Program-made: the position numbers and the translations under genes
DNA from: JAZKHE01 sp040385525
Lineage (GTDB): Bacteria > Bacteroidota > Bacteroidia > UBA4408
Direction: 5' to 3'
DNA length: 64,000 nt
Assembly: GCA_040385525.1 (NCBI GenBank)
Contig: JAZKHE010000001.1
Coordinates: 1 to 64,000 of the forward strand
Shown here: positions 43,146 to 51,207 of the stretch, in pieces
Numbering within the stretch: the first letter of the stretch is position 1
How the letters are laid out: each line of letters starts with the position of its first letter
Notes under the pieces: model-generated
Database searches by the model: none
Told to the model about the DNA's origin: nothing
What the model saw: the letters and a program-made list of their open reading frames with translations, nothing else

Positions 43146-44621
43146 ATGACAAAGTTATTAGTGCGTTTTATTTTTGCTGCGTTGGTGTTTAGCTTTAGTT
43201 TTTCTTTTGCAGAAAACACTGATGACTTAATAAAAAATGCAGCACAACAAGCAAAAAGTGGCAAGCTAGAAAAAGCATCACTAACGCTTAGTAAGGCACA
43301 AAAAAATGCTAAATCAGAAAACGAAAAAACACAGATTGACGAAGTTTATCAGTCAATAATAAAAGCCTATTTGCGCGATTTAGATTATGTTTCGGCTTAT
43401 GATGTGCAAAAAAAACGCATAAAAAATTTAGAAGATTTATACGAAACAAAAGCTCAAAAAAAAATTGATGCGCTCGAAAAAAAAATAAAAAGCAACAACA
43501 AACAATTAGAAAAAGAAAAGACTAAAGAAGAAGTAAAACCAAAAGAAAACAAGAACAAAGAAGAAACCAAAAATAGTAATAATTCTCTTTTACTTTGGCT
43601 AATTATCGTTGCTCTTTTAGTAGTTTTAATTTGGGTTTATTTACAAAAAAACAAACTAATTTCTACTCTCAAAAATCAGCTAAACACCAATTCAGTTGAG
43701 CCTAGCAACACATTAAAAACAAACACAACAGACTACAAAGTTGTGGAGCTAAACAACAAAATAAATTATTTACAGCAACAATTAGAACTAAAAGAAAAAA
43801 ACATACAAACTACTACCGAAGCAAACAACAAATTACAACGTGAATTAGAATCATTAAAAACAGAATTACAAAAAGTTGAAGAAAAACCTATTGCACAGCC
43901 CGTTATTGTTGAAACAGAAAAAACTAACACGTCTTTAAGTTTACAAAACTACATACTACCGCGTAGTGAATTTGTGAAACATCTTTTTGGCCAACATTTT
44001 GTGTTTAATACATTAGCAAACAATAATAGTTTGTATTGGTTCGATTCTATTGAGGGTAGAGTTTACTTTGCAATTGCCCATTACACCAACAATTCTACAA
44101 CTAATAGCGAATTAAACTTTATTTTATTTTCGCTTTTAAACAGAGCCATTCACGAATACGGAAAAGAAAAACCTGCGGAAATTTTAAGACAAGTAAATGC
44201 CAATTGGCAAGAGTTTGTTGGTCTTGAAAACGAAGAATCGCTTATAAAACAAGAAATTGCAATGAGTGTTTGCTGTTATAATATTTTTAATAATCAATTA
44301 GAATACGCAGGCGCAAATAATTCTATTACAATTATTCGCGACAAAACACCAGAAGAAAAAGCGCTGTATGTTTTAAATGCCGATACAGAATACATCAACA
44401 CAAAAAGTGCCGAAAAACAGTTTGCGTTTACCAACCAAGTTGTTGAAACAAAACACGGAGATCGTTTGTTTTTAATGAACGTTGCGATTGAAAATGCTCA
44501 AGTCAACAATCAATTACAACAAGTGTTTTTACAACATTCTAATTCACCAATTGCAGAAACTCAAGCTCAATTAAACAAATTGAGCTTACCCGAAACACTT
44601 GTTATTGGTATAGATATTTAA
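43146..44621 (+). CDS. membrane coiled-coil protein with a degenerate PP2C/SpoIIE domain
   Basis: 491 residues. Signal-like N-terminus (FSFSFAEN), a helical TPR-like region (25-115), a Lys/Glu coiled coil, one transmembrane helix (about 149-166), another coiled coil (195-250) and a C-terminal domain (275-491) with the outline of a SpoIIE phosphatase: YWFDSIEGRVYFAIAHYTNNS, FSLLNRAIHEYG, LEYAGANNSITIIRD, GDRLFLM. Where active enzymes have ADSTGHG this has AHYTNNS (311-317), and the TDG motif is absent, so it is probably a pseudophosphatase. Compare the intact domain in the gene ending at 55669. Confidence 0.7.
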   Translation: MTKLLVRFIFAALVFSFSFSFAENTDDLIKNAAQQAKSGKLEKASLTLSKAQKNAKSENEKTQIDEVYQSIIKAYLRDLDYVSAYDVQKKRIKNLEDLYETKAQKKIDALEKKIKSNNKQLEKEKTKEEVKPKENKNKEETKNSNNSLLLWLIIVALLVVLIWVYLQKNKLISTLKNQLNTNSVEPSNTLKTNTTDYKVVELNNKINYLQQQLELKEKNIQTTTEANNKLQRELESLKTELQKVEEKPIAQPVIVETEKTNTSLSLQNYILPRSEFVKHLFGQHFVFNTLANNNSLYWFDSIEGRVYFAIAHYTNNSTTNSELNFILFSLLNRAIHEYGKEKPAEILRQVNANWQEFVGLENEESLIKQEIAMSVCCYNIFNNQLEYAGANNSITIIRDKTPEEKALYVLNADTEYINTKSAEKQFAFTNQVVETKHGDRLFLMNVAIENAQVNNQLQQVFLQHSNSPIAETQAQLNKLSLPETLVIGIDI

Positions 44622-44636
44622 ATTATAATTTAATAG

Positions 44637-44670
44637 AAAAAAGAGCCTCTAAATCAGAGGCTCTTTTTTT
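44637..44670. terminator. bidirectional intrinsic terminator
   Basis: AAAAAAGAGCCTCT - AAATC - AGAGGCTCTTTTTT between two convergent genes. Confidence 0.92.
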
Positions 44671-44673
44671 TAT

Positions 44674-45042
44674 TTATTCAGCTACAGGAATTGAAATAAT
44701 TTGTTCTGATTCCGTTTTAATTACTATTGCAACACCGCCCGTTACAATGCTTTTATAAGCGCTGTCGTAACCAATATGATACAAATAGTATTTGCCTTTT
44801 TTTAATGCGTGAAAATGCGCATGGTCGCCCTCAACATTTGCTTGCGCATCAAAGTCAGATGGTTCTGTTCCTGGCAAATCGGTTGCATTGTATTTAATAT
44901 ACACCACACCGTTTTTTATTGGGTCCTCGTGGTGCTCAGGAAATGCTGATATTGATGCGTTTCCACCCGTACCAGCCTTTTTACAAGCAACAAACAAACT
45001 CGTTGTTAAAACAATAAAAAAAGTGGCTTGTAATAATTTCAT
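44674..45042 (-). CDS. small lipoprotein
   Basis: 122 residues. Lipobox FVAC, then KKAGTGGNASISAFPEHHEDPI and a beta-sandwich-like domain (NGVVYIKYNATDLPGTEPSDFDAQANVEGDHAHFHALKKGKYYLYHIGYDS). The His/Asp-rich patch (EHHEDP, EGDHAHFH) could bind metal; function unknown. It shares one base with the upstream small secreted protein gene (stop and start overlap). Confidence 0.72.
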   Translation of the reverse strand: MKLLQATFFIVLTTSLFVACKKAGTGGNASISAFPEHHEDPIKNGVVYIKYNATDLPGTEPSDFDAQANVEGDHAHFHALKKGKYYLYHIGYDSAYKSIVTGGVAIVIKTESEQIISIPVAE

Positions 45043-45314
45043 TACTTCGCTTTTTTAGTGTCTTTTGCTTTTGTATCTTTCTTTTTATCAGTTGCGGGTG
45101 CAGTTGCTTCAACTTTACAACTAGCGCAAGGTGTGTAGCCTTTCTTTTTTGCTGCAGATAATTCCAATCCTGTTTTACCCGTTTTAACAATGCTACAATT
45201 TTTTGCGTGGTATTTTTTTCCACTTTCTGTAACATAAACTGTTTGAGCATTTACGCTGCTAAACATAAACAATACATTAACTAATAATGCAATAAAAAAT
45301 AGTTTCGTTTTCAT
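45042..45314 (-). CDS. small secreted protein with an Ada-like metal-binding Cys motif
   Basis: 90 residues. Signal peptide (FSSVNAQ), then TVYVTESGKKYHAKNCSIVKTGKTGLELSAAKKKGYTPCASCKVE, that is YHxxxC...A...GYxPCxxC. This pattern occurs as a C-terminal metal-binding module in secreted nucleases and ComEC-linked hydrolases; here it stands alone, with a Lys/Asp/Thr tail (KKKDTKAKDTKKAK). Possible zinc or nucleic-acid contact (inference). Coupled to the lipoprotein gene downstream. Confidence 0.75.
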   Translation of the reverse strand: MKTKLFFIALLVNVLFMFSSVNAQTVYVTESGKKYHAKNCSIVKTGKTGLELSAAKKKGYTPCASCKVEATAPATDKKKDTKAKDTKKAK

Positions 45315-45333
45315 AATTATAAATTTATTGGTT

Positions 45334-45363
45334 AAAAAAAAACTCCATCAAAGCGATGGAGTT
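45334..45363 (-). terminator. intrinsic terminator
   Basis: Minus strand AACTCCATC - GCTTT - GATGGAGTT followed by a T run; 20 nt after the stop of the gene at 45383. Confidence 0.88.
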
Positions 45364-45382
45364 GTATATTAATTTTAGTAAA

Positions 45383-45820
45383 TTATTGTTTAAAGCCTAC
45401 TAAAACAGCTACGCAACCGCTTGGTGCTATTGCAGCTTTTACTTCTGGAATAATAACCTCAACAATTATTTGTTGAGTAGATTTTACATTAAAATCCCAA
45501 GTTGTAGCTAAATTATGGTCTTTACTGCTGAACAATAATTTTTTGTTTACATCTAACAAATTGAATTGTACTTTTCCCAATTGCTCTTGTCCACAAACGC
45601 TAATTCTGTAATCTTGACCACTATAAAATGTCATTAATAACTCTGCTGTTTCGCCAGCCATTAATGTTGTACTGTTTAACTGTCCGTTATGAATATAAGG
45701 CGCTAATGTTGGCATACATTTTTTCTTTGTAAAACCATTACACTGAGCGTTTACTGAATTATTTATTACAATTGTAAATAGGGCTAAAAAAGCTACTTTA
45801 AGTATGTTGTTCATTTTCAT
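45383..45820 (-). CDS. secreted protein of unknown function
   Basis: 145 residues (start MKMNN; the second Met at 45814 also possible). Signal peptide VNAQ, then a beta-rich domain with four cysteines (QCNGFTKKKCMP, ISVCGQ, SGCVAVL): likely disulfide-linked. No family recognised. Twenty bases separate it from the lipoprotein gene upstream, so probably one transcript. Confidence 0.72.
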   Translation of the reverse strand: MKMNNILKVAFLALFTIVINNSVNAQCNGFTKKKCMPTLAPYIHNGQLNSTTLMAGETAELLMTFYSGQDYRISVCGQEQLGKVQFNLLDVNKKLLFSSKDHNLATTWDFNVKSTQQIIVEVIIPEVKAAIAPSGCVAVLVGFKQ

Positions 45821-45840
45821 CTATATGTCCTCCCCTGTAA

Positions 45841-46740
45841 TTATTTAACCAATTTTGTTCTGATTTCTAAAACTTTTGCAGAGATAGTAGCTAATTGTTC
45901 TTTAGAAACTTTAATTTCTGTTGCAGGCTCATCACCACCTAAAGTTGTTACACCTTCAGATTTTGGAGCTTCTTTAGCAGTAACTTCTTCTGCTTTTAGT
46001 GTTCCAAAAATTTCGCTTAAAGCGTTTATATCAGCTAATAAAGCTTTAACACTTTCGTCGCTTTGAGAAGTTTCTAATAAACCTTTTAAGTTTTCGATAG
46101 TTAATTTTTGATCGGCAATGTGCTTAACGATATCTTGATTTTTAGTGCTTTTTTCTGCAATTTTTGTAGAAATGTATAAGCCTTCAATCCATCCGCCAGC
46201 AATAACTAAAGAAGAGATATGACCTTTATCGTTTTCTTTTAAGAATGCATCTGTATTGTAGTATGAATCAGAAACGATTTGTAATAAAGAATCTTTATTG
46301 GTTGAGTTTTTTTCTAAACGAGTTAAAGCTTCTTCAGAAAGTGCATCGCCAATACCTAAACCATCAGCCAATTTTTTTGTGGCTTGCATGTATTTTAACG
46401 ACTCTTGTGTTTGATCGAAAATACTTGTGTAACTTAAATCGGCTCCGTAAATACCCAAGTTAATAGCCATTGCAGCTTGTGTAGTATATTTAGAAGCGTT
46501 TGCTACTGGATTTAAAATTGTTTTGTCAAAATTTGCTCCGCTCTTTTTAATAAGATTAGCAATTTCTAACGGTGAAGGAATAGCAAAAAACACTTTTTGT
46601 GTTTTTGTTTTTACTTCAGCAACTACAGCGGTATCTAAACCTTCTGAGTCTTCTTTTGAACTATCGCCACCACACGAAGCAAACATAACTGCTGCTGTAG
46701 AAATGGCGCAAAATTTTATTGCTATTGCAGAAAATTTCAT
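45841..46740 (-). CDS. lipoprotein of unknown function, helical
   Basis: 299 residues. Lipobox FASC followed by GGDSSKEDSEGLD; the rest is helical (PSPLEIANLIKKSGANFDKTILNPVANASKYTTQAAMAINLGIYGADLSYTSIFDQTQESLKYMQATKKLADGLGI). I associate this pattern with a Bacteroidota family of unknown role. Leads a two-gene minus-strand unit with the 145-residue secreted protein. Confidence 0.75.
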   Translation of the reverse strand: MKFSAIAIKFCAISTAAVMFASCGGDSSKEDSEGLDTAVVAEVKTKTQKVFFAIPSPLEIANLIKKSGANFDKTILNPVANASKYTTQAAMAINLGIYGADLSYTSIFDQTQESLKYMQATKKLADGLGIGDALSEEALTRLEKNSTNKDSLLQIVSDSYYNTDAFLKENDKGHISSLVIAGGWIEGLYISTKIAEKSTKNQDIVKHIADQKLTIENLKGLLETSQSDESVKALLADINALSEIFGTLKAEEVTAKEAPKSEGVTTLGGDEPATEIKVSKEQLATISAKVLEIRTKLVK

Positions 46741-47082
46741 ATCTGTTGGTTTTTAATTTTTAATTAAGTTTTTCAAAGATATAAAATTATTTATATCAAA
46801 TAGCCTATTTTATCGATAAAAAATTTAGTGCCAGATAAGTACTACTAATTTCATTTCATGAAACAGCAACGCTAATTAAAAGGCTTTTGTGGCTCTTTAC
46901 GTTCATTTTTTGTCTTGAAACAAAAAACGAACCAAAAAAATTCAAGACAAAACGAATGCTTTCACACATAGCCACTCGCTTGCGCGTTTTGTCAGGCTCA
47001 CCCGCGTATCTCGAATTTAACTGTTACAGGTAGTCCAAAATTTAGTGGTTTGTTTAAATTAAAATTTTTTGTCTTTCGGTTT
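46741..47082. other. intergenic gap with a dispersed repeat
   Basis: 340 nt between the lipoprotein gene's upstream side and the polA stop. AT-rich left part with a possible palindrome TTTCATGAAA near 46855; right part is the repeat described separately. No coding frame. Confidence 0.6.
46881..47015. repeat. dispersed repeat with inverted core TTTTGTCTTGAA
   Basis: TTTTGTCTTGAA (46908-46919) and TTCAAGACAAAA (46941-46952) are perfect 12-bp inverted arms around a 21-nt loop (ACAAAAAACGAACC...). The flanks GGCTCTTTACGTTC and ACTCGCTTGCGCGTTTTGTCAGGCTCACCCGCG have a GC content well above the surroundings. I recognise this wording as a dispersed intergenic element of Bacteroidota genomes. Confidence 0.65.
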
Positions 47083-49911
47083 TTAATGCGCCTCTAGCCA
47101 ATTTATACCAGAACCCAATTCTACTTCTAATGGAACTGCCAATTTAATAGCGTTTTGCATGTTCTCTTTTATTAAAGGTTTTATGGTTTCTACTTCGTTT
47201 TTATATACATCAAAAACCAACTCATCATGCACTTGTAAAATCATTTTACTTTTAAAACCATTGTCGTTAAGCGCTTTAAAGGTGTTTATCATAGCAATTT
47301 TTATCATATCGGCTGCCGTTCCTTGTATAGGTGCATTAATTGCGTTTCGTTCTGCAAAACCTCTTACAACTGCGTTTGCAGAATTTATATCACGCAAATA
47401 TCTTCTTCTACCCAACATTGTTTCTACAAAACCATCTTTTTTAGCTTTTAAAATACTCTCGTCCATGTATTTTTTTACGCCAGCATATTTTTCAAAATAT
47501 TGCTCAATAATTTCTTTTGCTTCGGTGCGCGAAATATTAATTCTTTCTGATAATCCAAAAGCTGAAATGCCATAAATAATTCCAAAATTTACTGTTTTAG
47601 CTTTGCTACGCATATCTTTGGTAACCTCATCAAACGGAACGTTCCAAACTTTTGCGGCAGTGGCTGTGTGAATATCTTCGTGATTATTAAACGCTTCTAT
47701 CATGCCTGCATCGCCACTTAACGAAGCAATTACACGTAATTCTATTTGCGAATAATCGGCAGAAAGCAATACCGAATCTTGGTTGCGAGGAATAAATGCT
47801 TTGCGAATTAAACGCCCTTTTTCTGTACGAATAGGAATATTTTGCAAGTTGGGATTATTTGAACTTAACCTTCCTGTTGCCGCTACGGCTTGATTGTATG
47901 AGGTGTGAATGCGACCTGTTTTTGAATTTATTAAAAGTGGAAGCGCATCAACATACGTATTTTTAAGTTTTACTAATTCTCTAAAATCTAAAATTTTATT
48001 TATGATAGGATGCTTGTTTACGAGCTTAGCCAAAACCTCTTCGCCAGTAGCATACTGACCTGTTTTGGTTTTTTTTGCTTTCTCGTCAATTTTTAAAACT
48101 TCAAATAAAATATCGCCCAATTGTTTTGGCGATGCAATATTAAAATTAGTGCCTGCCAATTCAATTATTTCTTTTTCGATAACGGCAATATCAGTTGCTA
48201 ATTCCTGAGAAAAAACTTCTAAGGATTTTACATCGACGTTTACACCTTCTGCTTCCATTTGAGCTAAAACAGGCACAAGCGGAATTTCTACAGTCTCAAA
48301 AATTGATTTAGTAAATGTTTCGTTTAATAGTGGTTCAAATTTTTGTTTTAACTGAAAAGTTACATCGGCATCTTCTGCTGCATATTCTTTTATTTTTTCA
48401 AGTTCAACATCGCGCATACTTAATTGGTTTTTTCCTTTTTTTCCAATTAAACTATCTATTTGTATGGGTTGATAACCTAAATAGGTTTCGGCTAAAACAT
48501 CCATTCCGTGGCGCATATCGGGCTGAATTAAATAATGTGCCAACATAGTATCGAACCATTTTCCTTTTACAGTTACTCCGTAATTAAGCAAAACCATATA
48601 ATCGTACTTTATGTTTTGCGCTATTTTCTCGATGGATTCGCTCTCAAAAAATGGTTTAAACTCATTTGCAATTTGTTGTGCTTCTTGCTTATCTGCTGGC
48701 ACAGCAACATAATAAGCTTCGTTTTCTTTAAACGAAAAAGACATGCCTACTAGCTCAGCAAAAAACGTATCTAAATCGGTTGTTTCGGTATCAAAACAAA
48801 CTGATTTTTGCTGCATTAATTTATTTACTAATTCTGTTCTTTCTTCGGCTGTGGTAACTAAAATATAGTTGTGCAATACTGTTTCTGCTGTTTTGTAAAC
48901 TACTGGTTCTTCTGTTGCTTCAGCTTCTTGCGAAGTATCACTAGCCAAAGCAAACATATCAATTTGATTGGTGTCTTTTTTCTTTTTTGTAGCAGATTCG
49001 TTTTCTAACTTTCCGGGAATATCTTCTCCTAACAAACGAGAGGCTAACTGACGAAATTCTAATTCTTTAAATAACTCGCTCAACATTTCTTTATTCAAAT
49101 CTTTGCGAATTAACTGCTCTTCATCAACATCTACTGGCACATCAATTATAATAGTGGCAAGCTTTTTCGATAGGATGGCTTTATCAACATTAGCTTCTAC
49201 TTTTTCTTTTAATTTGCCTTTTAGTTTATCCGTATTTTGTAAAACATTTTCTATCGAACCAAAATCTTTTATTAATTGCATAGCCGTTTTTTCGCCTACA
49301 CCAGGTATTCCGGGAATATTATCTACTTTATCACCCATCAATCCTAAAATATCTATTACTTGGTCCACGCGCTCAATTTCCCATTTTTTACAAATTTCTT
49401 CAACACCTAAAATCTCTGCGCCATTACCCATTCGAGCTGGTTTGTATATAAAAATGTTTTCGCTTACTAATTGTCCGTAATCTTTATCGGGCGTCATCAT
49501 GTAAGTTATATAACCGTGTTGCTCCGCTTTTTTAGCCAGCGTACCAATTACATCATCGGCTTCAAAACCATCATAACTAATAGTGGCTATGTTAAAGCCT
49601 TCTATCAATTTAAAAATGTAGGGCAATGCCAACGATAAATCTTCGGGCATTTCTTCGCGATTGGCTTTGTATTCGGTAAAATCTACATGCCTTTGTGTTT
49701 TTGCTGCAGTATCAAAAACAACGGCAATGTGTGTTGGTTTTTCTTTGTTTAAAATTTCGAGCAAGGTATTGGTAAAACCAAAAATGGCTGATGTGTTTAA
49801 ACCTTTAGAATTTATACGCGGATTGTTTGCAAACGCAAAATAAGAGCGATAAATAAGCGCAAAGGCATCTAAAAGAAAAAGTTTTTTTTTATCGGTGGGT
49901 GCTGATGTCAT
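47083..49911 (-). CDS. polA: DNA polymerase I
   Basis: 942 residues, full length. 5'-3' exonuclease domain (1-300; KLFLLDAFALIYRSYFAF, YEGFEADD-like SYDGFEADDVIGTLAKK, IPGIPGVGEKTAMQLI). 3'-5' exonuclease domain about 340-540 with its acidic residues present (VCFDTETTDLDTF, NIKYDY, YAAEDADVTF), so proofreading should be active. Polymerase motifs A (SADYSQIELRVIASLSGD), B (RSKAKTVNFGIIYGISAFGL) and C (QVHDELVFDV). Monocistronic. Confidence 0.97.
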   Translation of the reverse strand: MTSAPTDKKKLFLLDAFALIYRSYFAFANNPRINSKGLNTSAIFGFTNTLLEILNKEKPTHIAVVFDTAAKTQRHVDFTEYKANREEMPEDLSLALPYIFKLIEGFNIATISYDGFEADDVIGTLAKKAEQHGYITYMMTPDKDYGQLVSENIFIYKPARMGNGAEILGVEEICKKWEIERVDQVIDILGLMGDKVDNIPGIPGVGEKTAMQLIKDFGSIENVLQNTDKLKGKLKEKVEANVDKAILSKKLATIIIDVPVDVDEEQLIRKDLNKEMLSELFKELEFRQLASRLLGEDIPGKLENESATKKKKDTNQIDMFALASDTSQEAEATEEPVVYKTAETVLHNYILVTTAEERTELVNKLMQQKSVCFDTETTDLDTFFAELVGMSFSFKENEAYYVAVPADKQEAQQIANEFKPFFESESIEKIAQNIKYDYMVLLNYGVTVKGKWFDTMLAHYLIQPDMRHGMDVLAETYLGYQPIQIDSLIGKKGKNQLSMRDVELEKIKEYAAEDADVTFQLKQKFEPLLNETFTKSIFETVEIPLVPVLAQMEAEGVNVDVKSLEVFSQELATDIAVIEKEIIELAGTNFNIASPKQLGDILFEVLKIDEKAKKTKTGQYATGEEVLAKLVNKHPIINKILDFRELVKLKNTYVDALPLLINSKTGRIHTSYNQAVAATGRLSSNNPNLQNIPIRTEKGRLIRKAFIPRNQDSVLLSADYSQIELRVIASLSGDAGMIEAFNNHEDIHTATAAKVWNVPFDEVTKDMRSKAKTVNFGIIYGISAFGLSERINISRTEAKEIIEQYFEKYAGVKKYMDESILKAKKDGFVETMLGRRRYLRDINSANAVVRGFAERNAINAPIQGTAADMIKIAMINTFKALNDNGFKSKMILQVHDELVFDVYKNEVETIKPLIKENMQNAIKLAVPLEVELGSGINWLEAH

Positions 49912-49983
49912 TTAAAATGTAATTTTATTGTCTAAAAATACGTTTGCCACAGCACAAACACAAATTTGATTTTAACAACAGCT

Positions 49984-50553
49984 ATGCAAAAAATATTATT
50001 GCTCGATAATTACGATAGTTTTACTTACAACCTCGTGCATTATTTTGAAGCAATAACGGGCACTAAACCAATAGTTAAACGCAACAACGAAATAAGCATT
50101 GAGGCTATTGCTGATTTTGATGCCATTGTTTTATCCCCGGGGCCGGGCCTACCAAAAGATGCAGGAATTATGCCTGAGCTATTGCAAAAGTATAGCGCTA
50201 CAAAAAAAATATTGGGTGTGTGCCTAGGGCACCAAGCTATTGCCGAACATTTTGGTGCGCAGCTAAAACAACTACAGCAAGTACAACATGGTGTTGCAAG
50301 CGAACTTAGTGTTTTAAAAAATGATTGTTTGTATAAAAATTTACCCGCTACATTTAAAGTTGGGCGTTACCACTCTTGGGTGGTAGATAACAGTAACTTG
50401 CCAGCTTGTTTAGAAGTTTTAGCTATTGATGAACAAAAGCAAATTATGAGTTTAAAACACAAAACATTACCCATTTGGGGCTTGCAGTTTCATCCAGAAA
50501 GTATTTTATCTGAACACGGAATGGAAATTTTGGAGAATTGGTTGAGGTGTTGA
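49984..50553 (+). CDS. pabA: anthranilate/aminodeoxychorismate synthase, glutamine amidotransferase subunit
   Basis: 189 residues from ATG 49984 (MQKILLLDNYDSFTYNLVHYFE); an upstream in-frame start adds six residues that do not fit. Catalytic Cys in GVCLGHQAIAEHFG and the His/Glu pair in LQFHPESI. It supplies ammonia to a chorismate-using partner. PabA and TrpG cannot be told apart by sequence alone; no trp genes are adjacent, so the pabA reading is preferred. Confidence 0.88.
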   Translation: MQKILLLDNYDSFTYNLVHYFEAITGTKPIVKRNNEISIEAIADFDAIVLSPGPGLPKDAGIMPELLQKYSATKKILGVCLGHQAIAEHFGAQLKQLQQVQHGVASELSVLKNDCLYKNLPATFKVGRYHSWVVDNSNLPACLEVLAIDEQKQIMSLKHKTLPIWGLQFHPESILSEHGMEILENWLRC

Positions 50554-50576
50554 ATGTATTAAAATATCGCTCAATT

Positions 50577-51125
50577 TTAATCATTTGAGAAAAGCAACCC
50601 CCACTTTCCTTGTTGGACTGTTTTATTAAATTTATCTCCAATCTGATATTGTTTTTTAACTCTTAGTTCTACTATTCTATTCAGTTGTGAATCTTGAATT
50701 TTGATGTAATGATTAGTTTTACCTTTGTTTTTAAAAGTATAATAGTCAATTATTTTTGCATTTAATATTATAGTTTTAGTATTCCCTAAATATGCGTTAG
50801 TTAATATTATCAGTGAAAGTGTTGTGCCAATCAAAATTACTGACATTCCTATCGTCATAAAAAAGATTCTGAAAGTTGAACGAAGCTTTATCTTTTTAAT
50901 TGATTTATGTTGCTTAGTCTCATGTTGTTTTAAGAATTTTATATAGACAAAATAACAAATTGGCATATTAATTAAAAGAATAGGTATCGAAAAGTATTTC
51001 ATCGTCCAATTTACAGCTATATCTAGCTCAATAAAGTTAAACAAAATAGAAGGAAGAACCATTGTGAAAACACAAAGCCCAATAATCAAATAAAAAATTA
51101 TCTTAATGCGTCTTGCTGTCATCAA
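50577..51125 (-). CDS. small membrane protein of unknown function
   Basis: 182 residues. Three hydrophobic helices (about 8-31, 42-62 and 88-110), then a C-terminal soluble part with beta strands (TIILNAKIIDYYTFKNKGKTNHYIKIQDSQLNRIVELRVKKQYQIGDKFNKTVQQGKWGLLFS), resembling DUF3592-like extracytoplasmic domains. No family confirmed. Stands alone; 24 nt from the convergent amidotransferase gene. Confidence 0.65.
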   Translation of the reverse strand: MMTARRIKIIFYLIIGLCVFTMVLPSILFNFIELDIAVNWTMKYFSIPILLINMPICYFVYIKFLKQHETKQHKSIKKIKLRSTFRIFFMTIGMSVILIGTTLSLIILTNAYLGNTKTIILNAKIIDYYTFKNKGKTNHYIKIQDSQLNRIVELRVKKQYQIGDKFNKTVQQGKWGLLFSND

Positions 51126-51156
51126 TTTTTATTTAAATCTACAAAAAATACAGCAA

Positions 51157-51180
51157 TAAAAAAGCCCCATCACTGGGGCT
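51157..51180 (-). terminator. intrinsic terminator of the DPP III gene
   Basis: Minus strand AGCCCC - AGTGAT - GGGGCT followed by TTTTTTATTG; 28 nt after the stop. Confidence 0.85.
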
Positions 51181-51207
51181 AATTTAAATTATTACTACAA
51201 ACAATTT

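Noticed and set aside
47159..47575. Plus-strand frame of 138 codons opposite polA
   Set aside because: Lies entirely within polymerase motifs of polA; no signature of its own.
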